From positions 1 through 24,082 of the forward strand of contig DATFLY010000112.1 of the NCBI GenBank assembly GCA_035267185.1: a stretch of 24,082 nt of DNA. Reading direction: 5' to 3'. The stretch comes from JAUIBE01 sp035267185 (lineage in GTDB: Bacteria; Pseudomonadota; Gammaproteobacteria; Xanthomonadales; SZUA-36). Under the pieces are notes generated by a model. That model was not told the DNA's origin. It did no database searches and saw nothing but the letters and a program-made list of their open reading frames with translations. Each line of letters starts with the position of its first letter. Position 1 is the stretch's first letter. Shown piece after piece: positions 7,835 through 16,409 of the stretch. A program made the position numbers and the translations under genes.

Positions 7835-9125
7835 ACACCAGCCTGTAGCCGCAGACTCCGAGGCATCCGTTCGCAGCCTCATCCAGGCCCACGAACACCT
7901 CAACCAACTTCTGGAAGACTCTTCCATACCCGCTTCGGTACGAGCCGAACTCTCAGTCGAGTTCGAGGAACTTCAGTTGCTTTCCGACAAGATCAGCAAC
8001 GACGAAATTCACATTGCGGCCTTTGGCCGGGTGGGCGTTGGCAAGTCCTCCTTGCTGAACGCCCTGCTGGGCAGGGAAACATTCAGCACCAGTCCCCTGC
8101 ATGGTGAAACGCGGGTTGGCCAGAAGTCCGACTGGAATCAACTGGATGAGCAACGGTCAGGCCAGGTCATATTGATCGACACCCCGGGAATTGACGAACT
8201 GGGCGGCGAAGAACGTGAAGCGCTTGCGCATCGCCTGGCACGACAGGCCGACATCGTCATCATGGTCTGCGCCGGCGACCTGGTGGAAAAAGAATTGCAG
8301 GCTTTACAGGCTCTTGCCAGCGAAAAACGGGCTGTGTTGCTGGTGCTGAACAAGTCAGATCATTACACCACTCGCGAACTCGGGCTGCTGCTGGATCGGC
8401 TTGAAGAAAGAACAGCCAATATCATCAGGCCAGGTTACATCGTTCCCGCCAGTGCAGATCCCAGAGCAGCCAATCAGGAATCACCAGAACCGGACATTTC
8501 CGAATTAAAGGCGCTCCTGTGGGAGGTGCTTGACCACCAGGGCAAGTCATTGGCCGCGCTCAACGCATCACTTTTTGCATCGGACCTCGACCAGAAAGTC
8601 GCAACCCGGATCGTTGAAGCCAGGCAAACCGTCGCAGATAAGGTTATTCGCAACTACTGCATCAGCAAGGGCCTGCTGGTTGCTGTCAATCCGGTTCCCG
8701 TCGCTGATTTGTTGGCTGCTGCCGGCAGTGATGTCGCCATGGTGATCCACCTGGGCGAGGTATACGGGTTTCGACTCAACCGACGGGAATCCGCCAGGCT
8801 GCTGCTGACCATTTCAGCCCAGATGGCAGCCTTGATGGGGGCTTACTGGGGCACCAACCTGCTTTCAAGTCTGCTCAAGTCCGCCAGCGTGGGATTGTCG
8901 ACCACCCTGACCGCTGCTGCCCAGGGCGCTCTTGCCTGGTACGCCACACTGGTCACAGGGCGCATGGCCCAGACCTGGTTTTCACAGGGAAAATCATGGG
9001 GCAAACTGGGTCCCAAAGACACGGCCCGGGAAATACTTACCAGGCTGGACCGTGATGAAGTGCTCAGGCAGGCACGTGATGAACTTGCCAGCAAACTTGA
9101 AAAACAACCTGGGGTGAACGACTGA
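7758..9125 (+). CDS. GTPase with TrmE/Era-like G motifs and C-terminal hydrophobic DUF697-type region
   Basis: This is a 455-residue predicted GTPase. After a short N-terminal segment (WNRVLSVLPGWPW) and a helical region comes the G domain: GRVGVGKS at 90-97, a switch I region with HGETRVG around 115-121, DTPG at 141-144 and NKSD at 198-201. The C-terminal half resembles DUF697, with VNPVPVADLLAAAGSDVAMVIHLGEVYG, followed by a hydrophobic stretch (LLLTISAQMAALMGAYWG and later ALAWYATLVTG) that could insert in or lie along the membrane. Function unknown. Overall plan parallels the preceding GTPase, but its G motifs are of a different type, so they are not a simple recent duplication. The 77-bp overlap with that gene argues for coupled expression. 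Confidence 0.82.
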   Translation: MKIWNRVLSVLPGWPWNKKETEKTAEHQPVAADSEASVRSLIQAHEHLNQLLEDSSIPASVRAELSVEFEELQLLSDKISNDEIHIAAFGRVGVGKSSLLNALLGRETFSTSPLHGETRVGQKSDWNQLDEQRSGQVILIDTPGIDELGGEEREALAHRLARQADIVIMVCAGDLVEKELQALQALASEKRAVLLVLNKSDHYTTRELGLLLDRLEERTANIIRPGYIVPASADPRAANQESPEPDISELKALLWEVLDHQGKSLAALNASLFASDLDQKVATRIVEARQTVADKVIRNYCISKGLLVAVNPVPVADLLAAAGSDVAMVIHLGEVYGFRLNRRESARLLLTISAQMAALMGAYWGTNLLSSLLKSASVGLSTTLTAAAQGALAWYATLVTGRMAQTWFSQGKSWGKLGPKDTAREILTRLDRDEVLRQARDELASKLEKQPGVND

Positions 9126-9160
9126 CTCTTTTTTCTCGCTTTATCTGTGATACTGGCAAC

Positions 9161-10231
9161 ATGACAAACAGACTCGTCAACGGCTTTTCAATTCTCTTCC
9201 TGTGCACAGGCATCCTCAGTTGCACCTCGATCACAGGCCATCGAGAGGATTCCGGTTTCCAGCCGGTTTTTCTACAACGCCAGGATGAGAATGTCGTCCG
9301 ACTACTGAACTGGAACGTGGGCGTTGATTCCATTTTTGCCGGTGGTGCACGCCACGAGAGTTTTGTTCGCATCATCAGAGCCGTCCAACCCGATGTGATC
9401 TGCCTGCAGGAAATCGACCAGCACGACCGGATAAAAGATTTGATGAGCCAGGTGACACCCGGTCAGGTTTGGGATTCTCATGCGGTGGCAGATAACGTTG
9501 TGATCAGCAGATTTCCACTGCTGATAAAAGACGGGGAAGAAGTAGTGCCATTTCCCATTCCTCGACTCGGAATGAATGATTTCCATTATGGACACGCCAT
9601 GGTCCTGATTGACATACCCGACCAGCTCAGTCACCAGGATATGTACGCCATCGCGGTGCACAACAAAAGTCGCAGCGGGCCGGAAAACATTGCCATGCGC
9701 CAACAACACTCCGATGCGATTGTTGCTGCCTTGAGAGACCAAAGGCTGGGTAATCGTGAGGGCGCGCCGCCATCAGAAACTCCAATCGTGATTGCCGGGG
9801 ACCTCAATGTCCTTCAAAACGAATGGCCTGCAGACAATCTCCAGCACCTGACAACACTCCTGAATGGCGACATCAGGAACGAGCAGACTTATGGTGAAGA
9901 CATGCCACCTGACTGGGATGGAAGTCCTCTTTCAGATGTGATGCCTAGTCATAACGCTCAGGGTGAATTGTTCTATACCTGGCGAATAGACCAGTTGGAG
10001 TTCCCCCCCGGCCCTCTGGACCGTGTTCTTTACACCGACAGCGTGGTTTCAGTGGCACACAGCTTTGTGCTTGATACCACCGCGATGAGCGAATCTGATC
10101 TTGAAGGCGCAGGCCTCTTGTCGTCCGATGTTCTGTACGATCAAACACCCGGTCGCTACGATCACTTGCCGATGGTGGTGGATTTCACGATGCCCCGGAA
10201 ATCAGGGGGTCAGAGTCCGATGCCAGAGTAG
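9161..10231 (+). CDS. Lipoprotein of the endonuclease/exonuclease/phosphatase (EEP) family
   Basis: This is a 356-residue exported protein. The N-terminus is a lipoprotein-like signal (GFSILFLCTGILSC) with Cys21 as the likely lipidated residue; the -3/-2 residues Ile-Leu are slightly atypical. The rest is an EEP fold domain: LLNWNVG, PDVICLQEIDQHD with the metal-binding Glu, NVVISRFPLL, AIAVHNKSRSG, VIAGDLNVLQ and a final RYDHLPMVVDF with the conserved Asp-His. The substrate cannot be told; the family includes nucleases, phosphatases and sphingomyelinases. It follows the GTPase pair by 35 bp. No clear Shine-Dalgarno precedes the ATG; a GATACT element preceded by TG-T sits 7-12 bases upstream. 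The last codons (GGQSPMPE) lie inside one arm of an imperfect inverted repeat. Confidence 0.83.
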   Translation: MTNRLVNGFSILFLCTGILSCTSITGHREDSGFQPVFLQRQDENVVRLLNWNVGVDSIFAGGARHESFVRIIRAVQPDVICLQEIDQHDRIKDLMSQVTPGQVWDSHAVADNVVISRFPLLIKDGEEVVPFPIPRLGMNDFHYGHAMVLIDIPDQLSHQDMYAIAVHNKSRSGPENIAMRQQHSDAIVAALRDQRLGNREGAPPSETPIVIAGDLNVLQNEWPADNLQHLTTLLNGDIRNEQTYGEDMPPDWDGSPLSDVMPSHNAQGELFYTWRIDQLEFPPGPLDRVLYTDSVVSVAHSFVLDTTAMSESDLEGAGLLSSDVLYDQTPGRYDHLPMVVDFTMPRKSGGQSPMPE

Positions 10232-10296
10232 GATTCTCTTCTGTCCCTTGCTTTTGACCGGAACGGTTTGACTCACTCTGGCTCTGGACCCTGACC
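10208..10296. repeat. Imperfect long inverted repeat (REP-like) between convergent genes
   Basis: Two 22-bp arms, 10208-10229 and 10275-10296, are inverted copies of each other at 18 of 22 positions, separated by 45 bp. The first arm begins GGTCAGAGTCC and the second ends GGACCCTGACC. Arm one includes the last codons of the EEP lipoprotein gene. The element lies between two convergent genes. A GGTCAGAGT...ACTCTGACC theme is one I recall from REP-like palindromes near RAYT transposases; that link is memory, not a search result. It might also fold as a terminator-like stem, though no T-tract is seen. Confidence 0.5.
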
Positions 10297-10310
10297 ACAC
10301 ACTGGTACTT

Positions 10311-13300
10311 CTAAGCCTGGTAAGGCGAATCCTTTTTTCTTGCCTTGGGCATCACATGCGCCAGGGCATTTCGCCACCAGCCGGCAAAATCATCCAGGAT
10401 GATGTAGAGCGATGGGATCAGGATCAGCGTGATCACAGTGGCAAACACGATTCCAAACGCCAGCGATGCAGCCATGGGCACCACGATCTGGGCCTGGAGA
10501 CTCTTTTCAAACGTAATCGGTGCAAGTCCGAGGAAAGTTGTCATCGAGGTCAGCAGGATTGGCCTGAATCGAACCCGTGCACCTTCAAGCACCGCTTTTC
10601 TGAGCTCGACGCCTGCCTTACGTTCCTTGTTGATGAAATCGACCAGGATCAGGCTGTCATTGACCACCACACCAGCCAACGCAATGATCCCGAAGTAGCT
10701 CACCATCGAAACCGGAAGATCAAGCACCCAGTGCCCGAACAGTGCGCCAATGATGCCAAAGGGAATCACCGACATGATGATCAGGGGCTGCGTATAAGAT
10801 CGAAGCGGTATCGCCATCAGGGCATAGATCAGGAACATGGCACCCAGGGCGCCGGTCAGGAGCTCAACCTGGACTTCCTTGGCCTGCTGGCTGGAACCAC
10901 TCAGGCGCGAACGAACCCCCGGGAACTGGTCCAGCACCTGGGGTAATTCGGACTCCAGAATGTCGCCCAGGATCTTCTCTGGTTCATATTTTTCCTTGTC
11001 GACCTCAGCAGTAATTCGAACAGCACGTTCGCGATCATAACGCTGAATCAGCAGGGGGCTTTCGGTCAGATCCACCTCTGCCACGGCGTTAAACGGAACC
11101 CGCCCGCCATCCGGCGTGCGAATACGCATGTTGTTGAGGTACCCGACTGAATCACGCTCATTTTCAGGGAACCGCACCATGACTTTTACTTCATCCTGGC
11201 CACGCTGGATGCGCTGAACTTCCGCACCGTAAAATCCGGAGCGTACCTGGGTTGCCAGGTCAGCCAGCGTCAATCCGAGCGCTTCGGCTTCAGGCTTGAT
11301 GTTGAGCTTGATTTCGGGTCGACCACGCTCGTAGGTGTTACGAATATCGTATACACCCTCATAGCCGCGAATCCGGCGTTCCAGTTCCTGTGAAGCCCGG
11401 GCAACGCTGTCGATATTCGAGCCAATCAGCGTGATGGAAATCGCTGCACCACCTCCCGGGCCGGTCGCACCTTCAAAGCCAAGCTGCTTGACGCCGGGAA
11501 TTTCACCAACCTGTTCACGCCAGCGGCGCAGAACCTCGGGGCCTTCAATCACTGAGAACTCATCTTTGACGAGCTCGGCAATCACTTGTCCGGAGGTATC
11601 CCCCCTGGCAAATGCCAGCAAGTGAGAAACCACCGCGCCTTCCTCGACACCATTTTCGGCACTGACTTCCGCGTCAATGGTCCACAGGCCTTCCTGTACC
11701 CGACGCAATGCGGCGTAGGTCTGCTCCGCCGGTGTCCCCTCGTTCATCTCGACGCTGACCTGCAAAAAATCTGCCTGGAAGTCAGGGAAAAATACGGTCC
11801 GCATCATGCCGCTTGTAACCATTGCGATCCAGAACATCAGAAGGAAGAAAAACGCTGCAAGGGTGGTACCACGCCAGTTCAGACAACGTGCAAGAAATGG
11901 CTGGTATACGTTGTCTGCAAAATTATGCAGGCCTTCGCTGAAAAACCGCTGAAAGCGTACAAAAACATTGGCCGTTTCGGGTGTGTATCGCTTCACCTTC
12001 ATATGCGCCAAATGGGCCGGAAGAATGAATTTCGACTCGACAATGGAGAAAAACAGGCACAGGATCACGACCCAGCCGAATGCTGCGAAAAATGCCCCGG
12101 ACACGCCCGACACCATCAGGATGGGCAGGAATGCCACCATGGTGGTGAGCACACCGAAAGTTGCCGGCACAGCAACATTCATCACACCTTCAATGATGTT
12201 GTCTACTGAGTGTCCTTTGGCCCGCATATTGGTGTAGGCGGACTCTCCTATGATGATGGCATCGTCCACCACGATGCCCAACACAAGGATAAATCCGAAA
12301 AGGCTGATCATATTGACCGTGACATCCAGCGTGGGCATCAGGAAAAATGTTCCGAGGAAGGCCACGGGCAGACCGACCATGACCCAGAACGCCAGTTTGA
12401 GCCGCAGGAAAAGAGTAAGGGTCAGGAACACCAGGATCGCCCCGAATACCAGGTTCTTGACCATCAGGTTGAGGCGACCTTTCAGGTAATAGGAGACGTC
12501 AGCCCAGGCCGACACGCTGATGCCGTCAGGAAGACTGGCCTTTTGATCCTGCACCCACGCCCCGACAGTCTCGGAAATCTTCAGCTCGCTCTGCTTGCCA
12601 ACAGAAAGCACCCTGATGGTGATTGCCGGCTTGCCGTGATATTCGGAAAACCTACCCCTGTCTTCGAAAGCATCCTTGATGTCTGCCACTTCACGAAGCA
12701 AAATCCGGCTGCCATCTGCATTGGTGCGAACCACGATATCTTCAAAATCCCGCCCGACATAAGCCTGGCCTTTTGTACGGACCTGGATGTCTCCGGCATC
12801 AGAACGAATGGCTCCGGCGGGCAGATCAAGTGAACCCCTGCCCACTGCTTCTGCCACTTCGGCCAATGTCAGGTCATACTTCTGCAGGGTGTGTTCACTG
12901 ACCTCGATACTGATCTCATAATCACGTGAGCCAAGGATCTCGGCTCTTGAGACGCCAGGCAGGGTAACCACCTCATTGCGGGTCTGCTTGGCAAATTCCT
13001 TGAGTGTTCTTTCCGGCACATCGCCGAACACAGTGAGCATCACAACCTGTTGTTCAAATCGGGTGCGATTGATGACTGGTTTTTCGGTGTTGGCGGGGAA
13101 AGTCGGAATGGCGTCAACCCTGCGGTTCACCTCATCCATGACCTCTTCGACGCTGTAGTCGGTCAGCACTTCAACAGTCACCGTGCCGCTTCCGCGGCGG
13201 GCGACTGAACTGATTTCCTTGATGCCCTGGATGTCCTGAATGGCCTCTTCGATCTTGATCAGGATGCCCTCTTCAACATCCTCCGGACTGGCGCCCAGGA

Positions 13301-13484
13301 ACGGCATGGTGACCGTGATGAAGTTGGTTTCAATCTGTGGCTGAATTTCCTTCTTGATGGTGAAAGCTGAAAACAGCCCGCCTGCCAGAAGCACGACCAT
13401 CAGCAGGTTTGCGGCAACAGAGTTCCGCGCGAACCACTCGATCAACGCTTCGTAAGGTGATTTCGAATGAGGGACAGGATTCAT
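10311..13484 (-). CDS. RND efflux transporter permease subunit
   Basis: This is a 1057-residue inner-membrane proton-driven efflux pump of the AcrB/MdtB superfamily. TM1 (NSVAANLLMVVLLAGG) is followed by a porter domain beginning FITVTMPFLGASPEDVEEGI. The TM4 segment GIVVDDAIIIGESAYTNM places Asp407 and Asp408 exactly as in AcrB, the proton-relay pair. A second porter half follows, and the C-terminal TM10 segment reads ALAGVVVNDSLILVDF. At the position of AcrB Lys940 there is Asn942 followed by Asp943, so the relay lysine is absent, as in some RND subfamilies. Its ATG overlaps the stop of the adaptor gene by ATGA, so the two form one transcription unit. No outer-membrane channel gene is adjacent. 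Substrates are unknown; antimicrobials, metals or lipids are all possible. Confidence 0.92.
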   Translation of the reverse strand: MNPVPHSKSPYEALIEWFARNSVAANLLMVVLLAGGLFSAFTIKKEIQPQIETNFITVTMPFLGASPEDVEEGILIKIEEAIQDIQGIKEISSVARRGSGTVTVEVLTDYSVEEVMDEVNRRVDAIPTFPANTEKPVINRTRFEQQVVMLTVFGDVPERTLKEFAKQTRNEVVTLPGVSRAEILGSRDYEISIEVSEHTLQKYDLTLAEVAEAVGRGSLDLPAGAIRSDAGDIQVRTKGQAYVGRDFEDIVVRTNADGSRILLREVADIKDAFEDRGRFSEYHGKPAITIRVLSVGKQSELKISETVGAWVQDQKASLPDGISVSAWADVSYYLKGRLNLMVKNLVFGAILVFLTLTLFLRLKLAFWVMVGLPVAFLGTFFLMPTLDVTVNMISLFGFILVLGIVVDDAIIIGESAYTNMRAKGHSVDNIIEGVMNVAVPATFGVLTTMVAFLPILMVSGVSGAFFAAFGWVVILCLFFSIVESKFILPAHLAHMKVKRYTPETANVFVRFQRFFSEGLHNFADNVYQPFLARCLNWRGTTLAAFFFLLMFWIAMVTSGMMRTVFFPDFQADFLQVSVEMNEGTPAEQTYAALRRVQEGLWTIDAEVSAENGVEEGAVVSHLLAFARGDTSGQVIAELVKDEFSVIEGPEVLRRWREQVGEIPGVKQLGFEGATGPGGGAAISITLIGSNIDSVARASQELERRIRGYEGVYDIRNTYERGRPEIKLNIKPEAEALGLTLADLATQVRSGFYGAEVQRIQRGQDEVKVMVRFPENERDSVGYLNNMRIRTPDGGRVPFNAVAEVDLTESPLLIQRYDRERAVRITAEVDKEKYEPEKILGDILESELPQVLDQFPGVRSRLSGSSQQAKEVQVELLTGALGAMFLIYALMAIPLRSYTQPLIIMSVIPFGIIGALFGHWVLDLPVSMVSYFGIIALAGVVVNDSLILVDFINKERKAGVELRKAVLEGARVRFRPILLTSMTTFLGLAPITFEKSLQAQIVVPMAASLAFGIVFATVITLILIPSLYIILDDFAGWWRNALAHVMPKARKKDSPYQA

Positions 13485-14704
13485 TCGTTACCTGCCGCGA
13501 TTTCGATTGATTCGGACTCACTCGAACTGATTTCAGATGTATCACCGTTCACGGTCAGCTTCATCCCGGGAATCGGGGCTTCCAGCGTTGTGGTGACCAC
13601 CCGCTCACCATCTTCAACGCCACCTGATATGTAAACAAACCTTGGTTCAGCCCTGGCGACGGTAACTTTTCGAATCTCCAGCTCATTCTCACCGTTGGCA
13701 ACCAGGACAGTGTTGTCCTGCTGCAGGGCAAACCTGGGCAAAACCACAACGCTACCGGCAGATTTTCCCTGGATTTCAGCCCGAACAAAGGTTCCAACTC
13801 TAAGTTCACCCTGGTCACTTTTCCCTAGTAATCCATACGGATCAACGACTTGTGCAACCAGGTAAATAACGCGACTGGACTCATCGACAACGCCCTCGGT
13901 CCTGACAATGCTGGCTTCCCAGGTCTTTAATTCACCCGCCTGCTGAGTCGAAAGCAATACCCTTGGAAGAACCTCCCCTTCATCACTTGTGGCAGAAGGA
14001 AGCTCCAGGTAGGCCACATCATCGGGCGAGAGTGGCAATCGAACTTCTGCCGTATCAATCGCAAACGAGACGCCTAATTGTGTGCCAGGAGCAACGAATT
14101 GCCCGATATCCACCCGTTTTTCCTTCACCAGGCCGTCATACGGGACAGAGATTCGGGTTCTTTCAAGGTCTCTTCGCGCCTTGTCCACATCAGCTTCTGC
14201 CGCACTCACGCCGGCAATGGCTTCCTGGACCTGTGGCTTTCGCAATACAAGTTCCGAAGGCTCACCGGTTCGTCCCAGGTTAGTCCAGTCTCGCAGAGCC
14301 TGCTCCGAACGAGCGGTTTCCTCGGAAAGCTTGGCGCGTTGGGCGGCAAGATTGGCTTCTGCCCGTTTCAGCGCGGTTTCGTAATCGCTGGGATCAATGA
14401 CCAGCAAAGTTTCACCGGCATCAAAGAAACCGCCCGCAATAAAATCGGGGGATACAGAGGTAATTTTTCCGGACACTTCTGCCACCAGGACAGTCTCCGT
14501 CCTGGGTTGCACGCCCCCCTGGGATTCAATGGTAAAGTTCACAAGCCGTTCCTGCGCTGTGATGACGTCAACAAGCACAGCCTGGCGGCCTTCTTCCTTG
14601 CGCTCAGGCTTTTGTGCCTGGCCGATTGCCATCAGGACTGCAAAGCTCACGAATGACAGCACAATCAGGCCAAGGGGTAAGGTGTATTTCAAAAACTTCC
14701 GCAT
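13481..14704 (-). CDS. RND efflux periplasmic adaptor subunit
   Basis: This is a 407-residue membrane fusion protein that links the RND permease to an outer-membrane channel. It starts MRKFLKYTLPLGLIVLSFVSFAVLMAIG, an uncleaved signal anchor. It then has the biotinyl-lipoyl half TVLVAEVSGKITSVSP and DAGETLLVIDPSDYETAL, an alpha-helical hairpin (KRAEANLAAQRAKLSEETARSEQ through AEADVDKARRDLE), the returning lipoyl half ISVPYDGLVKEKRVDIGQFV, and beta-barrel and membrane-proximal domains. The frame is open up to 14788, but a promoter-like sequence occupies 14760-14788, and the ATG at 14704 has GGAG 10 bases upstream, so 14704 is preferred. The stop overlaps the permease start (ATGA). Confidence 0.89.
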   Translation of the reverse strand: MRKFLKYTLPLGLIVLSFVSFAVLMAIGQAQKPERKEEGRQAVLVDVITAQERLVNFTIESQGGVQPRTETVLVAEVSGKITSVSPDFIAGGFFDAGETLLVIDPSDYETALKRAEANLAAQRAKLSEETARSEQALRDWTNLGRTGEPSELVLRKPQVQEAIAGVSAAEADVDKARRDLERTRISVPYDGLVKEKRVDIGQFVAPGTQLGVSFAIDTAEVRLPLSPDDVAYLELPSATSDEGEVLPRVLLSTQQAGELKTWEASIVRTEGVVDESSRVIYLVAQVVDPYGLLGKSDQGELRVGTFVRAEIQGKSAGSVVVLPRFALQQDNTVLVANGENELEIRKVTVARAEPRFVYISGGVEDGERVVTTTLEAPIPGMKLTVNGDTSEISSSESESIEIAAGNE

Positions 14705-14759
14705 GCGTTTTGTTCTCCGGGCCTGCCTGTTTGGTTCGGCAGGTTCCTGACCGGGATAC

Positions 14760-14788
14760 ATTATCACCGCAGTTGGAGACCACGTCAT
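14760..14788 (-). promoter_or_regulatory. Sigma-70-like promoter of the RND efflux operon
   Basis: On the minus strand ATGACG (14788-14783, four of six matches to TTGACA), a 17-bp spacer and GATAAT (14765-14760, five of six matches to TATAAT). Transcription would begin near 14753 and leave a leader of about 49 bases before the ATG at 14704. It lies just after the terminator of the upstream unit, as expected for an independent promoter. Confidence 0.5.
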
Positions 14789-14808
14789 AGGGCAATAGTT
14801 GGTTTACC

Positions 14809-14844
14809 AAATAAAAAAGCTGTGGCAACCGAAGCTGCCACAGC
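14809..14844 (-). terminator. Intrinsic terminator of the sigma / anti-sigma / DUF4097 operon
   Basis: A perfect 9-bp stem, GCTGTGGCA (14819-14827) with TGCCACAGC (14836-14844), encloses an 8-base loop. On the minus strand the stem is followed directly by TTTTTTATTT (14818 down to 14809), the standard rho-independent layout. It is 31 bp beyond the stop of the DUF4097 gene, which it should terminate. Confidence 0.88.
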
Positions 14845-14874
14845 CGTCCAATAAGGTTCAGATTGTTGCAGGGA

Positions 14875-15831
14875 CTACATATCGATGCTTACATCGCCGC
14901 TGAAACTGTTGAGATTGATGATCGCACCATTGTTACCTTCCCGGTGTTCAAGGCGGCGGCCCGGACCATGTTTTTCCTTGCTGACACGTCCCACATCGCT
15001 GCTGATGTCGCCACTGAATGTCTGGATGTAGAACTCGGCTTCCTGGCTTGATGGCAGATAGAGCTCAATATCACCACTCATGCTGCTGACGTCAATTCGG
15101 CCGCCGGCCTCAAGAGAAACGTCGAGTTCAACATCACCTGATACTGCTTCAAACTCGCCGACGCTCAAAACACCGCCATCGACCGTTACGTCTCCCGAAA
15201 CCGTGGTGACGTCCAGTTCACCGCTGACCCCTTTGAGGTCAGCACTGCCACTGACTGTCTCGATATCAACGCGACTGGCCGAACCGGAGAACTCCACATC
15301 GCCGCTGACGGTATTGAGCGAAAGTCGCTCCACTGAAGCATCAGCATAGAGGTCGCCACTGACCGTTCTCAATTCAAGCATTGCGCCGGACAGATCAGAG
15401 GCAACGATATCGCCACTGACGCTCTCTGCCTCGACACTCGCGCCTCGTGGAACCATGACTTCAAGCTCAGCACCATTGATGCTTCGTCGTTCATAATAGT
15501 CAACCCGGATTCGAAGTCCATTGCCGGACTCCCTGATCTCCAGTTCCCTGACATCATCACTCAGGTAACCGCTGATCTCGACCTCATCGCGATCCCAGCC
15601 CCTGATGGTGATCTCGCCAAACTCATTTTCGATAAGAACACTGCCATCAGCAGACAGGGAGCGTGTTTCATGGACTTCAGTATCAGCAACGAGAAGTCCG
15701 GGCACCATCAATGCAAATGCCAGCAGACAAATAAGACCCTGACGCCAGAGATTGCTCCAGCCACGAATGGGTCTGTCGCCTGGATGCCACAGGATGGTCG
15801 AGTGATTGTTGGTTTCAGCTTGCGTGTTCAT
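14875..15831 (-). CDS. DUF4097-family exported beta-repeat protein
   Basis: This is a 318-residue protein with a long polar N-region, a hydrophobic segment at about 32-48 (GLICLLAFALMVPGLLVA) and probable signal cleavage near residue 50. The mature part is a series of beta-strand repeats, each carrying an SGD-type turn: VSGD, VSGE, MSGD and FSGD recur about ten times at spacings of roughly 16-25 residues. The protein ends with such a repeat (FSGDVSIDM). This is typical of DUF4097/DUF2807 putative adhesin or auto-transporter-like beta-helices; the actual function is unknown. The ATG overlaps the stop of the upstream anti-sigma gene (ATGA). A strong terminator follows. Co-expression with an ECF sigma factor suggests an envelope role or a role in signal sensing. 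Confidence 0.83.
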   Translation of the reverse strand: MNTQAETNNHSTILWHPGDRPIRGWSNLWRQGLICLLAFALMVPGLLVADTEVHETRSLSADGSVLIENEFGEITIRGWDRDEVEISGYLSDDVRELEIRESGNGLRIRVDYYERRSINGAELEVMVPRGASVEAESVSGDIVASDLSGAMLELRTVSGDLYADASVERLSLNTVSGDVEFSGSASRVDIETVSGSADLKGVSGELDVTTVSGDVTVDGGVLSVGEFEAVSGDVELDVSLEAGGRIDVSSMSGDIELYLPSSQEAEFYIQTFSGDISSDVGRVSKEKHGPGRRLEHREGNNGAIINLNSFSGDVSIDM

Positions 15832-16409
15832 ATTTCCGTCCTCCGACTGGCACGGTCCAGACCGGCCAGTTGTTTTAGCATCCCGAGTTGCCTGTCGCGC
15901 AACTCCAGCATTCGTTTATTCAGCCATGGGTTATTCGGGTACTGATCCAGTGCAGCCGTCAGCGCTGCCTCGGCATCCAGCATTGCCTGCCAATCCCTTT
16001 CAATGGCTTCAAGTGTGGCTGGTTTCAATTCTGTTGCAGATTCACCAATGGTGGTGAATTCACTGAAAGCAGCCTGGTACTCAAGTTCGGTTCCCATCAG
16101 GGTGCCACCAAGATTCGGTACCTGGTTCAACCTTTCCGGATTCTGCGTGACCTGGTTATCCAGTTGCCCGGACAGCGGTCCCGACTGCCAGGATTTACCC
16201 AGGAAAATACCAACGGCAAAAGCCAAAGCCACTGCGGCAGCCAGCCTCAGCCACGGCGCACCCGTGTTACCTTTTCGGGTCTCCTGCCGGGTTATACGGC
16301 TCTTGATCCCGGGCCATGGGTCATTTTGCGGTTCCACACGCTTGGGCAGCTCGCCCAGGCGGCGAATCAGTTCTGCCTCTGTCATACCGCTGTTTTCGCT
16401 TTCGGTCAT
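15828..16409 (-). CDS. Putative anti-sigma factor, single-pass membrane protein
   Basis: This is a 193-residue protein encoded directly after an ECF sigma factor, with ATGA overlaps at both ends. The cytoplasmic N-terminus (ELIRRLGELPKRVEPQNDPWPGIKSRI) resembles the short sigma-binding segment of proteobacterial anti-sigma proteins that carry a DxWxxI motif. A single TM helix spans about 54-71 (LRLAAAVALAFAVGIFLG). The periplasmic part has a polar linker and a helical, coiled-coil-like region (EYQAAFSEF to LAGLDRASRR) including an LDQYPNNPWLNKRMLELRDRQL segment. No HxxxCxxC zinc motif is present, so this is not a ZAS-type anti-sigma factor. The role is inferred from context and topology, not from a domain I can name with certainty. 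Confidence 0.72.
   Translation of the reverse strand: MTESENSGMTEAELIRRLGELPKRVEPQNDPWPGIKSRITRQETRKGNTGAPWLRLAAAVALAFAVGIFLGKSWQSGPLSGQLDNQVTQNPERLNQVPNLGGTLMGTELEYQAAFSEFTTIGESATELKPATLEAIERDWQAMLDAEAALTAALDQYPNNPWLNKRMLELRDRQLGMLKQLAGLDRASRRTEI

Noticed and set aside
9141..9160. Extended -10-like TGTGATACT just before the EEP lipoprotein ATG, suggesting a leaderless mRNA
   Set aside because: No acceptable -35 at proper spacing, so not listed as a promoter; only mentioned with the gene.
11586..12833. Two adjacent 207-codon frames on the + strand inside the RND permease region
   Set aside because: Antisense to a complete RND permease; rich in His, Gln and Lys in the manner of complementary-strand artefacts.
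14875..15700. Possible DNA tandem repeat in the DUF4097 gene
   Set aside because: The periodicity is at the protein level (SGD turns) with diverged codons; it is not a DNA repeat array.
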